A DNA stretch of 64,000 nt from Candidatus Symbiopectobacterium sp. 'North America'. GTDB lineage: Bacteria; Pseudomonadota; Gammaproteobacteria; Enterobacterales; Enterobacteriaceae. Made by a program: the position numbers and the translations under genes. Positions within the stretch are counted from its first letter, which is position 1. The number at the start of each line of letters is the position of its first letter. A model generated the notes under the pieces. The model ran no database searches, was not told where the DNA came from, and worked only from the letters and a program-made list of their open reading frames with translations. Below, one piece after another: positions 35,442 through 46,203 of this stretch. The stretch covers positions 1 through 64,000 of the forward strand of contig NZ_PEHF01000061.1 of assembly GCF_015762685.1 (NCBI RefSeq), in the 5' to 3' direction.

Positions 35442-36959
35442 TTACTTCTGAGGACGCATCGCCGGGAACAAGATCACGTCACGAATGGTGTGGCTGTTGG
35501 TAAACAGCATCACCATACGGTCGATACCAATGCCCAGGCCCGCGGTTGGCGGCAGACCGTGTTCCAGCGCGGTGACGTAGTCTTCGTCGTAGAACATTGC
35601 TTCGTCGTCGCCCGCATCTTTGGCACGGGCCTGATCGGCAAAGCGATCTGCCTGATCTTCTGCGTCGTTCAACTCGGAGAAGCCGTTACCAATTTCACGT
35701 CCACCGATGAAGAACTCGAAACGATCGGTGATTTCCGGGTTTTCATCATTACGACGCGCCAACGGTGAAACTTCCGCCGGATATTCGGTGATAAAGGTCG
35801 GTTGGATCAGATTCGCTTCTGCGGTTTCTTCGAAGATCTCGGTCACGATACGGCCCAGACCCCAGCCTTTTTCGATCTTGATCCCGAGAGACGTTGCAAT
35901 GGCAGACGCTTTATCGAAATCGTCCAGATCCGTCACGTTGGTTTCCGGACGATATTTGCAGATCGCCTCGCGCATGGTCAGCTTCTCAAACGGTTTACCA
36001 AAATCAAACGTTTGATCGCCGTAAGGCACTGTGGTGCTGCCCAGCACGTCTTGAGTCAGGGTACGGAACAGGCTCTCGGTCAACTCGATGAGATCTTTAT
36101 AATCGGCATAGGCCATATAAAGTTCCATCATGGTGAATTCCGGGTTGTGACGCGGCGAAACCCCTTCGTTACGGAAGTTACGGTTGATTTCGAACACGCG
36201 TTCAAAACCACCAACCACCAGACGCTTCAGGTACAGTTCCGGCGCAATACGCAGATACATGTCAATATCCAGCGCATTATGGTGAGTCACAAAAGGACGC
36301 GCGGAAGCACCACCGGGGATCACCTGCATCATCGGGGTTTCAACTTCCATAAACCCTCGCTCCACCATGAAACGGCGAATACCAGACATGATCTGCGAAC
36401 GCACGCGGAACGTATTGCGCGATTCGTCGTTGGCGATCAGATCCAGATAGCGTTGGCGATAACGGGTTTCCTGATCCGCCAAACCGTGGAATTTGTCCGG
36501 CAGCGGGCGCAGCGCCTTGGTCAGCAAACGCAGTTCAGTACAATGGATAGAAAGCTCACCGGTCTTGGTTTTGAACACCTTGCCGCGCGCGCCCAGAATA
36601 TCGCCCAGATCCCATTTTTTGAACTGTTCGTTATAAATGCCTTCAGCCAGATCGTCACGCGCCACGTAAAGCTGAATGCGGCCACCCACATCCTGTAACG
36701 TTACGAACGAGGCTTTACCCATGATGCGGCGCGTCATCATACGACCCGCCACGACCACTTCAACGCCCAGCGCTTCCAGCTCTTCGTTTTCTTTATCGTC
36801 GTAAGCCGCGTGCAGCGCATCAGAAGTGGAATCACGGCGGAAATCATTAGGAAAAGCGATACCGTGTTCACGCAGCGCCGAGAGCTTTTCGCGGCGCGCT
36901 TTCAATTCGTTGTTCAGATCCAGCGCCTGATCGGCACCCTGTGATTGTGACTCAGCCAT
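35442..36959 (-). CDS. lysS: Lysyl-tRNA synthetase
   Basis: Class II lysyl-tRNA synthetase, 505 residues, cytoplasm. N-terminal OB-fold anticodon-binding domain ([20 protein letters not shown]), then the class II core with motif 2 ([20 protein letters not shown]) and motif 3 ([15 protein letters not shown]). Lies 8 bp after prfB, as in E. coli where prfB-lysS are cotranscribed. Intact. Confidence 0.98.
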   Translation of the reverse strand: MAESQSQGADQALDLNNELKARREKLSALREHGIAFPNDFRRDSTSDALHAAYDDKENEELEALGVEVVVAGRMMTRRIMGKASFVTLQDVGGRIQLYVARDDLAEGIYNEQFKKWDLGDILGARGKVFKTKTGELSIHCTELRLLTKALRPLPDKFHGLADQETRYRQRYLDLIANDESRNTFRVRSQIMSGIRRFMVERGFMEVETPMMQVIPGGASARPFVTHHNALDIDMYLRIAPELYLKRLVVGGFERVFEINRNFRNEGVSPRHNPEFTMMELYMAYADYKDLIELTESLFRTLTQDVLGSTTVPYGDQTFDFGKPFEKLTMREAICKYRPETNVTDLDDFDKASAIATSLGIKIEKGWGLGRIVTEIFEETAEANLIQPTFITEYPAEVSPLARRNDENPEITDRFEFFIGGREIGNGFSELNDAEDQADRFADQARAKDAGDDEAMFYDEDYVTALEHGLPPTAGLGIGIDRMVMLFTNSHTIRDVILFPAMRPQK

Positions 36960-36967
36960 GTGACTTG

Positions 36968-38066
36968 TTATAACCCCGCTTTTAAACTTGCTTCAATAAA
37001 TCGGTCCAGATCGCCATCCAGCACAGCCTGGGTATTACGCGTTTCCACCCCAGTGCGCAGGTCTTTGATTCGGGAATCATCCAGTACGTAGGAGCGAATC
37101 TGGCTGCCCCAGCCGATATCGGACTTGTTATCTTCCAGCGCCTGCTTCTCAGCGTTTTTCTTTTGCATCTCAAAGTCGTACAGCTTCGCTTTTAGCTGTT
37201 TCATCGCCTGATCTTTGTTCTTGTGCTGGGAACGGTCGTTCTGACACTGGGTAACAATGTTGGTCGGTATATGGGTAATACGCACCGCAGATTCGGTACG
37301 GTTAACGTGCTGTCCACCGGCACCGGAGGCGCGATATACGTCAATACGCAGATCTGCCGGGTTGATTTCGATATCAATATCGTCATCCACTTCCGGATAG
37401 ACAAACGCGGAACTGAATGAAGTATGGCGGCGACCACCGGAGTCAAAGGGACTCTTGCGCACTAAACGGTGTACGCCCGTCTCGGTACGCAGCCAGCCAA
37501 ACGCGTAGTCACCAATAATCTTGATGGTGGCCGATTTGAGACCGGCAACTTCCCCTTCAGACTCTTCAATCACTTCGGTCTTGAAGCCTTTGCTCTCGGC
37601 CCAGCGCAGGTACATGCGCAGCAGCATGCTGGCCCAGTCTTGCGCTTCCGTACCGCCGGAGCCGGATTGAATATCGAGGTAGCAGTCGGCGCTGTCGTAT
37701 TCGCCGGAGAACATGCGGCGGAACTCAAGCTGTGCCAGCTTGGCTTCCAGCGCATCCATTTCAGTGATGGTGTCGTTGAATGTCTCTTCGTCGTCCTCTT
37801 CCACCGCCAGTTCAAGCAGGCCGGAAACGTCTTCCAGTCCCTGTGTCATCTGATCGATAGTATCGACGATCGCTTCCAGCGAGGAGCGCTCTTTGCCCAG
37901 CGCTTGTGCGCGCTCGGGTTCATTCCAGACGTCGGGCTGTTCCAGCTCGGCGTTTACTTCTTCCAGGCGTTCTTTTTTGGCATCGTAGTCAAAGATACCC
38001 CCTCAGAACAGCTGTCCGGTCAGACAGGTCCTGAATACGGTTTTTTACCGGATTAATTTCAAACAT
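36968..38066 (-). CDS. prfB: Peptide chain release factor 2, programmed +1 frameshift
   Basis: RF2 recognises UGA and UAA. Translation starts at ATG 38066 ([20 protein letters not shown]), reaches an in-frame TGA after 25 codons and shifts +1 to continue [19 protein letters not shown] to the stop at 36968. The GGQ loop ([16 protein letters not shown]) is in the second part. This is the well-known autoregulated frameshift and not a defect. Total about 365 residues. Followed closely by lysS and preceded by recJ. Intact. Confidence 0.97.
37988..38000 (-). promoter_or_regulatory. RF2 programmed frameshift site
   Basis: On the minus strand AGGGGG-TAT-CTT-TGA-C: the internal Shine-Dalgarno-like AGGGGG lies three bases before CTT TGA C, where the ribosome slips from CTT to TTT. 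The TGA is at 37989-37991. Identical in layout to E. coli prfB. Confidence 0.93.
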
Positions 38067-38191
38067 GATTAGCGTCTTACGTTAGCCGTCAAACGACGGA
38101 GAAAAAATGGATATAAACGAACGATTCTAGCGGAATATACGCCAGGTTTACAGCCGTCTGGCGCAATTTTACCCCTACGAGCGATGACTCG

Positions 38192-39925
38192 CTACACTAG
38201 CCACAAATGCTGTATCAACAATTGCACGCTGCGTTTACCGCGAAATTCGTTAACCTCAAGGCGGTAGGCCAGTTCTGCCTCACGAATGCTGCTGTCGGGC
38301 CAGCAACGGGTATCCACATTAAACGCGATACCGTCCAGCAGCGGCCCGCCGTTAACCGGCTCCACCATCAGCTTCAGATGGCGCTCTTTCAACAGTTTCT
38401 GCTGCAAGATACGAAAACGCCCGTCAAACGTGGGTTCAGGAAACGCTTGTCCCCACGGCCCGGCATCGCGCAGCATCTCTGCCGTCACCAGATTCAGTTC
38501 GGTTTGTATCAGTTCACCATCCGACCAGATAACCCCTTCCAGGTGCGATTCATCCAGCCACTCGCCGACCAGCTCGCCAAAGCGCTCACGGAAGGTATCA
38601 AACTGATGCTCTTCCAGCGATAGTCCAGCCGCCATTGCGTGACCGCCAAACTTAACCATCAGCCCCGGATAGCGGGTATCCAGGCGCTCCAGCGCATCGC
38701 GTAAGTGCAGACCGGGAATTGAACGGCCAGACCCCTTGAGCACGCCCTCTCCCGCCGGTGCGAACGCAATCACCGGTCGATGAAAACGCTCTTTAAGCCG
38801 TGATGCCAAAATACCGACCACGCCCTGATGCCATTCGGGATGATACATCGCCAATCCCAGCGGCAGTTGTTCAAGGCCGTGTTCCAGCTTTTCGCACAGT
38901 TGCATGGCTTCCGCCTGCATCTCTTGCTCGATTTCACGCCGCGCCAGATTGAGCGCATCCAGATCGCTGGCCTGCATCCGCGCTTCGACGATGTCATCGC
39001 ACAACAGCAGCGCCACGCCAATCGACATATCATCCAAACGCCCTGCCGCATTCAGGCGTGGCCCAATCGCAAAGCCCAGATCGCTAGCTACCAGTTGGCT
39101 GGCATCGCGGTTGGCGATTTCCAACAAGGCGCGAATGCCAGGGCGACATTTACCGGCACGAATGCGATTCAGCCCCTGCGACACCAGAATACGGTTGTTG
39201 GCATCGAGTGGCACCACGTCGGCCACTGTGCCTAGCGCCACCAAATCGAGCAGTTCCGCCAGTTTTGGTTCCGCCAACCTTTTTTGGCTAAACCAGCCGC
39301 TGTCGCGCAGACGCACAAACAGCGCCATCATCAGGTAAAACGCCACGCCGACGCCGGCCAGCGATTTAGAAGGAAAGGCACTGTCGCGCAAATTGGGGTT
39401 AATTATCGCATCAGCAGCGGGCAACGTTTCCCCCGGCAGGTGATGGTCAGTCACCAACACCTGAATACCACGCTGGTGCGCATCATCCACTCCGGCATGG
39501 GATGAAATACCGTTATCCACCGTCAGGATCAGCTCTGCGCCCAGCTTCTCGGCCTGCACCACCACTTCCGGGCTCAGGCCATAGCCATCTTCAAAACGGT
39601 TCGGCACCAGATAGGCCACCTGGCTACCGCCCATGCTGCGCAGTGCCAGCACGGTAAGCGCAGTGCTGGTAGCGCCATCGGCGTCAAAATCACCGACGAC
39701 GACGATGCGCCGTTGTCCTGCCAGCGCATGTTGCAGCAACACCACTGCGTCGTCAATGCCATCGAGCAGGCGATAATCGAGCAGGCCGCGCAGGCTGCGA
39801 TCCAATTCCTGACCCTCTGTGACGCCGCGCTGCGCGTACAGACGGCGTAGTAACGGAGGAAGCGTTGCGGGAAGCCCACTGCCTTCCGCCAGCGGACGCC
39901 GGCGGAGTATGGTTTTTAATTCCAC
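38192..39925 (-). CDS. recJ: RecJ single-strand 5'-3' exonuclease
   Basis: DHH-family exonuclease of 577 residues used in recombination and mismatch repair. Catalytic motifs are VVGDFDADGATSTAL, DNGISSHAGV, VTDHHLPGE and NPNLRDSAFPSKSLAGVGVAF. A DHHA1 domain follows (KFGGHAMAAGLSL). RecJ is one of the enzymes that bind the SSB C-terminal tip. Gene order xerD-dsbC-recJ-prfB is the enterobacterial standard. Intact. Confidence 0.97.
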   Translation of the reverse strand: MELKTILRRRPLAEGSGLPATLPPLLRRLYAQRGVTEGQELDRSLRGLLDYRLLDGIDDAVVLLQHALAGQRRIVVVGDFDADGATSTALTVLALRSMGGSQVAYLVPNRFEDGYGLSPEVVVQAEKLGAELILTVDNGISSHAGVDDAHQRGIQVLVTDHHLPGETLPAADAIINPNLRDSAFPSKSLAGVGVAFYLMMALFVRLRDSGWFSQKRLAEPKLAELLDLVALGTVADVVPLDANNRILVSQGLNRIRAGKCRPGIRALLEIANRDASQLVASDLGFAIGPRLNAAGRLDDMSIGVALLLCDDIVEARMQASDLDALNLARREIEQEMQAEAMQLCEKLEHGLEQLPLGLAMYHPEWHQGVVGILASRLKERFHRPVIAFAPAGEGVLKGSGRSIPGLHLRDALERLDTRYPGLMVKFGGHAMAAGLSLEEHQFDTFRERFGELVGEWLDESHLEGVIWSDGELIQTELNLVTAEMLRDAGPWGQAFPEPTFDGRFRILQQKLLKERHLKLMVEPVNGGPLLDGIAFNVDTRCWPDSSIREAELAYRLEVNEFRGKRSVQLLIQHLWLV

Positions 39926-39998
39926 TGTATTTTCAATTCCACTACGTGACGGCGTGCATTACACGTTATCGCTTTTAATGGGGCAACCTGGTGGCAAT

Positions 39999-40715
39999 TT
40001 ATACGCCCAGTTTGGCCGCAGCCCGATGAGCGTTCAGCATAGCTAACATCTCTTTCGGTGCCTGATAACCCGGAACCACGGTGCCGTCCTCCAGCACGAT
40101 CGCTGGCGTGCCTTGCACACCAAACTGGATACCCAGCTCGTAATGCGCACCGATATCGGTCTTGCAGGTTGCCGGGGAGATAGCTTCACCGCGCGACGCA
40201 GCGTCATACGCCTTGTTACGGTTGGCAGTGCACCAGATAGACTGCATGTCTTTTTCCGTTGGCGAATTCAGCCCCTGACGCGGTAAAGCCAGATAACGGA
40301 TGGTAATACCCAGATCGTTATAGTCTTTCATCTGCTCATGCAGTTTGTGGCAGTAACCGCAGGTAATATCGGTGAAAACAGTAATCACATGTTTTTCCTG
40401 CGCCGCTTTGTAGACGATCATTTGATCCTGCAAGGCATCCAGTTTTCCTTTCAGGATCTGGTTGGTCACGTTCACCGGCGTGCCGCCATCCACGGCGTAA
40501 AGCGGCCCTTGCAGCAAATGTTTACCATCTTCCGTTACGTAGAGCACGCCACTTTTCGTCAGCACCGTTTTAAGGCCAGCGACGGGCGCAGGCTGGATCT
40601 CCATCTTTTCAATGCCCAGTTTGGTCAGTGTCTGTTTAATCGCCGCGTCGTCGGCGTGTACTGCGCTACTAGTCGCCGCGAGCAGTAAAGAAAGCGCCAT
40701 TAGCCCTTTTTTCAT
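39999..40715 (-). CDS. dsbC: DsbC, periplasmic disulfide isomerase
   Basis: Thiol:disulfide isomerase/chaperone of 238 residues. Signal peptide MKKGLMALSLLLAATSSAVHA, dimerisation domain, linker, and thioredoxin fold with the active site CGYC (FTDITCGYCHKLHEQM). A second Cys pair (WCTANRN and PATCKTD) is structural. Sits between xerD and recJ. Intact. Confidence 0.97.
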   Translation of the reverse strand: MKKGLMALSLLLAATSSAVHADDAAIKQTLTKLGIEKMEIQPAPVAGLKTVLTKSGVLYVTEDGKHLLQGPLYAVDGGTPVNVTNQILKGKLDALQDQMIVYKAAQEKHVITVFTDITCGYCHKLHEQMKDYNDLGITIRYLALPRQGLNSPTEKDMQSIWCTANRNKAYDAASRGEAISPATCKTDIGAHYELGIQFGVQGTPAIVLEDGTVVPGYQAPKEMLAMLNAHRAAAKLGV

Positions 40716-40793
40716 CGTATTCAGTCCCGTTCATGGTGTATTCCGCCTGTAAAGGGCGTGTTCAGCCGTCTGGCCCTTATGTCGCCTGCACTG

Positions 40794-41693
40794 TCAGGCG
40801 CGCGGATGATGCTGTTGATGCAACTGCTTCAGCCGTTCAGTGGCAACGTGCGTATAAATTTGCGTTGTTGAAAGATCGCTATGCCCCAACAACATCTGTA
40901 CGACACGCAAATCAGCCCCGTAGTTCAGCAAGTGCGTAGCGAATGCATGGCGTAAAACATGCGGTGAAAGCTTCTCACTGTCAATGGATGCCAGCACGGC
41001 ATAGTGTTTGATACGGTGCCAAAAGGTTTGGCGCGTCATCTGCTGCGCTCTGGAACTTGGAAACAGCACATCAAGCGTTTGTCCGTTCAGCAGCCAGGGC
41101 CTGCCGTGCTCGAGGTAGCGCTCCAGCCAATAAATAGCCTCTTCCCCCAGCGGCACCAGCCGTTCTTTATTACCTTTACCAATCACCCGCACGACGCCTT
41201 GGCGTAAACTGACATCTGCAATGGTCAGCCCCACCAGTTCCGAGACGCGTAGCCCGGTGGCATAAAGCACCTCAAGCATGGCTTTATCACGCAGCTCAAG
41301 CGGTTCATCCACACAGGGCGCTTGCAACAACGCACTCACCTGCGCTTCGCTGAGATCTTTGGGCAAGCGCTGGGGCAATTTGGGAGAAGATAATACCGCG
41401 CTGGGGTCGTCACTACGCCGTTTTTCCCGGTATAAATACTGAAAAAAGCGACGCATGGCACTCAGCAAACGCGCCGAACTGGTCGCTTTGTATCCCCCTT
41501 CCACGCGTTCGGCAAGATAAGCTTGCAGATCCAGCGCCTGCACCTGCAATAAATCACTATCAGCATGCTCCAACCAATCGGCCAGTGCGGTTAAATCTCG
41601 CCGGTAAGAGGTCAGCGTGTTATCAGCCAGGTTTCGTTCCAGCCACATAGCTTCAAGAAACTGTTCGATGTGTGCCCGACCCTGTGCTTGCAT
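40794..41693 (-). CDS. xerD: XerD site-specific recombinase
   Basis: Tyrosine recombinase of 299 residues that with XerC resolves chromosome dimers at dif. N-terminal SAM-like domain (FLEAMWLERNLADNTLTSYR), catalytic ATGLRVSELVGL, HVLRHAFATHLL, LLGHSDLSTTQIYTHV with all Arg/His/Tyr residues. Intact; first gene of the xerD-dsbC-recJ block. Confidence 0.97.
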   Translation of the reverse strand: MQAQGRAHIEQFLEAMWLERNLADNTLTSYRRDLTALADWLEHADSDLLQVQALDLQAYLAERVEGGYKATSSARLLSAMRRFFQYLYREKRRSDDPSAVLSSPKLPQRLPKDLSEAQVSALLQAPCVDEPLELRDKAMLEVLYATGLRVSELVGLTIADVSLRQGVVRVIGKGNKERLVPLGEEAIYWLERYLEHGRPWLLNGQTLDVLFPSSRAQQMTRQTFWHRIKHYAVLASIDSEKLSPHVLRHAFATHLLNYGADLRVVQMLLGHSDLSTTQIYTHVATERLKQLHQQHHPRA

Positions 41694-42013
41694 ACGCTTC
41701 TCCTCGCTGTACGGCGTGCAGGGTAAAACCCTGGCGTTATTATGCCCGAAGTGACGGTAAAAAGGGCAGGATCATCACCTGAATTCGCGCCGCCGATTTT
41801 TTATGCAAATTTATTTTATGCTGCATTATTCACCGCTCTGCACTACAAAATAGGGTAACGCATAACTTATATCACAGGAAGTATTTACAATCGCGCAACT
41901 CGCCAAAGCAGGCTCTGTAGCCGCTTTTTCACTTTTTGGGCTAGCATTGAAATGCTTTTTTTTTCTGTGACTAGAATGACAGTTCTGTCGATAAAAAAAG
42001 ATAATAGAGTCCT
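41694..42013. other. Divergent spacer xerD/yhjE
   Basis: 320 bp between divergently oriented genes. It should hold both promoters. A weak promoter-like pair (TTGAAA 41947, TAGAAT 41972, spacing 19) precedes yhjE. No ERIC, hairpin or operator is evident. In E. coli fldB lies directly beside xerD; here the transporter gene is inserted between them. Confidence 0.45.
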
Positions 42014-43329
42014 ATGCAAGCCACCATCACGCCCACTCTCGATGCAGAGGCGGACGCAGCCCCGGTTAACTCGCGCAGTAAGGTTGTTATCGCTTCATTG
42101 ATCGGAACCGAGATCGAATTTTTCGATTTTTATATCTATGCCACTGCCGCTGTGCTGATTTTCCCGCACATCTTATTCCCGCAGGGCGATCCGACCGCCG
42201 CGACGCTACAGTCGCTTGCAACCTTTGCTATTGCCTTTGTGGCACGTCCGATCGGTTCTGCACTATTTGGTCACTTCGGTGACCGCGTCGGCCGTAAGGT
42301 GACGCTGGTTGCTTCCCTGCTGACCATGGGGATCTCTACTGTGCTGATCGGCCTGCTGCCGACCTACGCATTTTCGCACCGTTGCTGCTGGCATTGGCGC
42401 GTTTTGGTCAAGGTCTGAGTCTGGGTGGTGAATGGGGCGGTGCAGCATTGCTGGCTACCGAAAACTCACCAGCCCACAAGCGCGCACTGTATGGCTCATT
42501 CCCGCAGTTGGGCGCACCGATCGGCTTCTTCTTCGCCAACGGCACGTTCCTGCTGCTCTCCTGGTTGTTAAGCGAAGAACAGTTCATGACCTGGGGATGG
42601 CGCGTGCCTTTCGTTGCCTCTGCGGTATTGGTCTTGATCGGCCTGTATGTGCGTGTCTCTCTGCACGAAGCGCCCGTGTTTACCAAAGCTATCGAAGCGG
42701 GCAAGAAAGTCCGCATTCCTCTGGGAACGCTGCTGAACAAGCACCTGAAAGCCACCATTCTTGGCACCTTCATCATGCTTGCCACCTATATGCTGTTCTA
42801 CATCATGACGATCTATTCCATGACCTATGGCACCTCGCCAATCCCCAAAGGGCTGGGTTTCTCGCGTAACAGCTTCCTGTGGATGCTGATGGTAGCGGTT
42901 ATCGCCTTTGGTCTGCAGATCCCGGTTGCCGGGCTGCTGGCAGATGCCTATGGCCGCCGCAAGACCATGATTGTGGTTACCTGCGGCATGCAGGTGTTCG
43001 CGATGCTGTTCCCGTCCCTGTTAGGTTCTGGCAGCCAACCGTTGGTGATGCTGTTTCTGGTGCTAGGGCTGGGCCTGATGGGCTTAACCTTCGGCCCGAT
43101 GGGCGCGTTGCTGCCTGAACTGTTCCCCACTGAAGTGCGTTATACCGGTGCCTCGTTCTCCTATAACGTCTCGTCGATTCTGGGAGCATCGGTTGCGCCT
43201 TATATCGCCGCCAGGCTGACCGCCAACTACGGGCTGTTCTACGTGGGTGTTTACCTGTTCGCTATGGCATCTTTAACGCTTATCGCATTACTGCTGACCA
43301 AAGAAACGCGTCACCAAACGCTTGGTTAA
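42014..43329 (+). pseudogene. yhjE: YhjE-like MFS transporter, 10-bp deletion
   Basis: Metabolite:H+ symporter of the major facilitator superfamily, close to E. coli YhjE: INSR-like start (VNSRSKVVIASLIGTEIEFF), DFYIYATAAVLIFPH, GDRVGRKVTLVASLL, GLSLGGEWGGAALLATEN. The substrate is not known with certainty; relatives carry organic acids or osmolytes. The frame from 42014 ends at 42418. The continuation ALARFGQGLSLGGEWGG lies in another frame and runs to TAA 43327-43329. At the break ours reads LPTYA-(tt)-FAPLLL where YhjE has LPGYATIGIFAPLLL, so a 10-bp deletion near 42370 explains it. Otherwise complete with twelve spans. Confidence 0.88.
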
Positions 43330-43405
43330 GCCTCACAGGCAAGCGTGAATACGGGTGAAGAGTAATCCTTCACTCGCAATCTGCTGACAACTCACCTTAC
43401 GCCTC

Positions 43406-43488
43406 GTCATCCTCGGCGAAAGCCGGGGATCTCTCTAAGAAAAAAACGCGTTTCTTCTGCAAGAGATTCCCACCTTCGCGGGAATGAC
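43406..43488. repeat. 83-bp dispersed palindromic repeat, copy 2
   Basis: Inverse orientation to copy 1: starts GTCATCCTCGGCGAAAGCCG and ends CCACCTTCGCGGGAATGAC. Lies between yhjE and fldB. Confidence 0.7.
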
Positions 43489-43497
43489 AAAGCGATG

Positions 43498-43575
43498 CCC
43501 TAAATAATTCGAGTTACAAGAAAGCAGTGAATGAACGCAGCCAACGCACCTGCAACTTGAAGTATGACGGATATA
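43498..43575. repeat. Shortened ERIC element
   Basis: Has both ends of the ERIC element (CCCTAAATAATTCGAGTT and CTGCAACTTGAAGTATGACG) but lacks about 50 bp of the conserved core. Lies 62 bp before the fldB ATG, so the fldB promoter or 5' leader includes it. Confidence 0.8.
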
Positions 43576-43636
43576 TACCTCGCTGTAAGATTCGGTTAGG
43601 CTAATGGCAAGTTTGTTTAATACGCTGCAATTGCAT

Positions 43637-44155
43637 ATGAAAATTGGTTTGTTCTACGGCTCCAGCACCTGCTACACCGAGATGGCAGCGGAAAAGATTC
43701 GCGATATTTTGGGTGAATCGCTGGTCGACCTGCATAACGTGAAATATGTCGATCCGCAGAAGATGGAAGGGTATGAATTACTGATTCTGGGTATCCCAAC
43801 GTGGGATTTCGGTGAGATTCCGGAAGATTGGGAAGCCATTTGGAGACAGTTATCCTCGTTGAATCTACAAGGGAAAATCGTTGCGCTGTATGGCATGGGT
43901 GACCAGTTAGGCTACGGTGAATGGTTCCTTGACGCGCTCGGTATGTTGCATCAGCAGTTGGCCACAAGCGGCGCAACCTTTATTGGCTATTGGTCCACCG
44001 AAGGCTATGAGTTCACTACCACCAAACCGCTCACACCGGATGGGAAACACTTTGTCGGGCTGGCGCTTGATGAAGTGAATCAGTATGACCTGAGCGATGA
44101 ACGCTTGCAGCAGTGGTGCGAGCAGATTTTACAGGAAATGGCAGAGCAGTTGTAA
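43637..44155 (+). CDS. fldB: Flavodoxin 2
   Basis: FMN-binding electron carrier of 172 residues. The phosphate loop [10 protein letters not shown], then [15 protein letters not shown] and [15 protein letters not shown] match FldB. ATG 43637 ([10 protein letters not shown]) is preferred to 43604, which would add 11 residues not present in the family. In E. coli fldB and xerD are neighbours; here they are parted by yhjE. Intact. Confidence 0.94.
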   Translation: MKIGLFYGSSTCYTEMAAEKIRDILGESLVDLHNVKYVDPQKMEGYELLILGIPTWDFGEIPEDWEAIWRQLSSLNLQGKIVALYGMGDQLGYGEWFLDALGMLHQQLATSGATFIGYWSTEGYEFTTTKPLTPDGKHFVGLALDEVNQYDLSDERLQQWCEQILQEMAEQL

Positions 44156-44214
44156 TCGTCGGGAGATATCCCGATAGACATCAGCCGACAGCGTGCTGCT
44201 GGCTGAAACTGAAA

Positions 44215-44646
44215 CTACGGTGCGTCCGGGTTTTCTCCCGCCCACGCTTTACTCTCCAACAACAGCTGACGCAAATGCCGCCATTCCTGCTTATCCATGT
44301 TGTCGGATGCCAGCCAGAGCCGCTGACTCTGCTTGCCATCACTGCGCCGAAGCGACAGTAAGATACCGTTTTTCAACATCCACGGACGGCGGATAATGTG
44401 CCAGCGATGATGCTGCCACTCAAGGTTTGCTTCAGCCTGCAACACGATTTCACCGTGACGCGCTTTGATATTACGCTGGCTACGGATAAACCCGAACACC
44501 ACCAGCGTCATCAGCGATAGCCAGAGCACCGCATAACCGTCCGGCCACGGTGCCAGCAGAATCAACAGCAACAACAACCCGTGCACCAGCAAAGAAAATA
44601 CCTGCATGCGCCAGGAGACGCGTAAATCACAGCGCCACAGGGCCAC
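44215..44646 (-). CDS. cptA: CptA/YgfX membrane protein
   Basis: Inner-membrane protein of 143 residues with two adjacent spans near the N-terminus ([18 protein letters not shown] and [16 protein letters not shown]) and a cytoplasmic domain. E. coli YgfX/CptA has been described as inhibitor of FtsZ/MreB and as SdhE partner. Overlaps the sdhE gene by 20 bp, as in related genomes. Intact. Confidence 0.88.
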   Translation of the reverse strand: MALWRCDLRVSWRMQVFSLLVHGLLLLLILLAPWPDGYAVLWLSLMTLVVFGFIRSQRNIKARHGEIVLQAEANLEWQHHRWHIIRRPWMLKNGILLSLRRSDGKQSQRLWLASDNMDKQEWRHLRQLLLESKAWAGENPDAP

Positions 44647-44893
44647 GATCTTTATTTCGCGTCTGAATAAGAGAGATCATGCGTTTCAGTTCCCCATCTT
44701 CCGGTTCACCGTGGTTCATCAACCAGTTGAACAGGTCAGGGTCATCGCACTGCAATAAACGCACAAAAGCGCGTTTGTCATCATCGTTTAGCACATCATA
44801 CTCATGTTCAAAAAAGGGCATGATGGCGATATCCAATTCTCGCATTCCTCGGCGGCACGCCCAGTGAATTCGCGCCTTATTATCGATATCCAT
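44627..44893 (-). CDS. sdhE: SdhE, FAD assembly factor for succinate dehydrogenase
   Basis: Small protein of 88 residues that promotes covalent flavinylation of SdhA and FrdA. The conserved RGxxE motif is in CRRGMRELD, followed by [17 protein letters not shown]. In one operon with cptA and divergent from ygfZ, the usual arrangement. Intact. Confidence 0.95.
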   Translation of the reverse strand: MDIDNKARIHWACRRGMRELDIAIMPFFEHEYDVLNDDDKRAFVRLLQCDDPDLFNWLMNHGEPEDGELKRMISLIQTRNKDRGPVAL

Positions 44894-45152
44894 TGCTTTT
44901 CCTACTTTTTATCGACGCCAACGTGTAGTTGGCTCGGATGTCTAGATAAACACTCAACTAAATGTAACATTTTGACATATTTTAGCGCATATCAGCGTAT
45001 CGCGCAGAAGGTCATCGATCGTGCGCACGCTCAGTAACGCTTTCAAATATGCTAACTGAAAATCATGGGGGCAATGGCACGAATAACTGCTTGCAAACCC
45101 TGCAAGCTCTTTTACTATTAGGCCAAACGCAAACCTTCGCGAGGATGGTTAC

Positions 45153-46142
45153 ATGGCAACCCCACTTCCCTTTGCTGCACAAACCGCCATCACGGCCTCG
45201 GGGCAGCTTCCCGCTACGCTGATAGCACTTGATGACTGGGCACTGGTGACGCTTACCGGCCCGGACACACGCACTTACCTGCAAGGCCAGGTGACGGCCG
45301 ATGTTAATGCGTTAGCCCCCGATCAACATGTACTTTGCGGTCATTGTGATGCCAAGGGCAAAATGTGGAGCGCACTGCGCCTGTTTGCCCACAACGATGG
45401 CTTCGCCTATCTGGTACGTCGCAATCTGCGTGATACGCAGTTAAACGAGTTAAAAAAATACGCCGTCTTTGCCAAAACCACTATCGCCGCAGAGGACAAT
45501 CTCCAGCTTATCGGTGCTGCGGGAAGCACTATACGCCAACGTTTAGCCGAGGTCTTCTCTGCACTACCGGGCAGTGAGCATCCCGTTGTCAGCCACCCCT
45601 TCGGTACACTGCTGCATTTTACCCTTCCTGCTGAGCGTTTCCTTCTGGTACTGAACGACGAAGGTGCCGCCGCGCTGAGTACCACACTGGCAGACAGCGT
45701 GCAATGGGCCGACAGTCAACAGTGGCTGGCACTGGATATTGAATCCGCACTGCCGATTATTGACAACGTAAACAGCGCGCAGTTCATCCCGCAAGCAACG
45801 AATATACAGGCACTTAACGGCATCAGTTTTAATAAAGGCTGCTACACCGGTCAGGAGATGGTGGCGCAGGCAAAATTTCGCGGTGCCAACAAGCGGGCAC
45901 TCTATTGGCTGGCAGGCACTTCACCGCGCGTGCCAGAAGTGTGCGAAGGCCTGGAACTGAAAATGGGTGAAAACTGGCGTCGCACCGGTACGATACTCGC
46001 CGCCAGCCAGTTAAGCGATGGCACACTGTGGGTGCAAGCGGTACTGAATAACGATCTGGAAGCGGATAGCATATTGCGCGTGCGCGACGCAGCGGAAAGT
46101 CAGTTGAGTCTGCAACCACTGCCCTATTCATTGTCTGAATAA
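45153..46142 (+). CDS. ygfZ: YgfZ, folate-binding Fe-S repair protein
   Basis: Tetrahydrofolate-dependent protein needed for some Fe-S enzymes such as MiaB. 329 residues, related to GcvT. The signature K-G-C-[FY]-x-G-Q-E is present in [19 protein letters not shown], with its conserved Cys. Divergent from sdhE and convergent with yqfA. Intact. Confidence 0.94.
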   Translation: MATPLPFAAQTAITASGQLPATLIALDDWALVTLTGPDTRTYLQGQVTADVNALAPDQHVLCGHCDAKGKMWSALRLFAHNDGFAYLVRRNLRDTQLNELKKYAVFAKTTIAAEDNLQLIGAAGSTIRQRLAEVFSALPGSEHPVVSHPFGTLLHFTLPAERFLLVLNDEGAAALSTTLADSVQWADSQQWLALDIESALPIIDNVNSAQFIPQATNIQALNGISFNKGCYTGQEMVAQAKFRGANKRALYWLAGTSPRVPEVCEGLELKMGENWRRTGTILAASQLSDGTLWVQAVLNNDLEADSILRVRDAAESQLSLQPLPYSLSE

Positions 46143-46154
46143 TTTCGCCACTGA

Positions 46155-46185
46155 GCACCGTTTCTGTTTCATCAAGAAACGGTGC
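46155..46185. terminator. Hairpin between convergent ygfZ and yqfA
   Basis: GCACCGTTTCT (46155-46165) pairs with AGAAACGGTGC (46175-46185): an 11-bp perfect stem and 9-base loop. No long T-run, but its place in a convergent gap of 61 bp suggests a shared terminator. Confidence 0.6.
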
Positions 46186-46203
46186 CAGAGTGATATTTAG
46201 CGG

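Noticed and set aside
36968-38066. prfB appears to have an internal stop and frameshift
   Set aside because: This is the normal programmed +1 frameshift of release factor 2, with the AGGGGG and CTT TGA C signals intact; not counted as decay.
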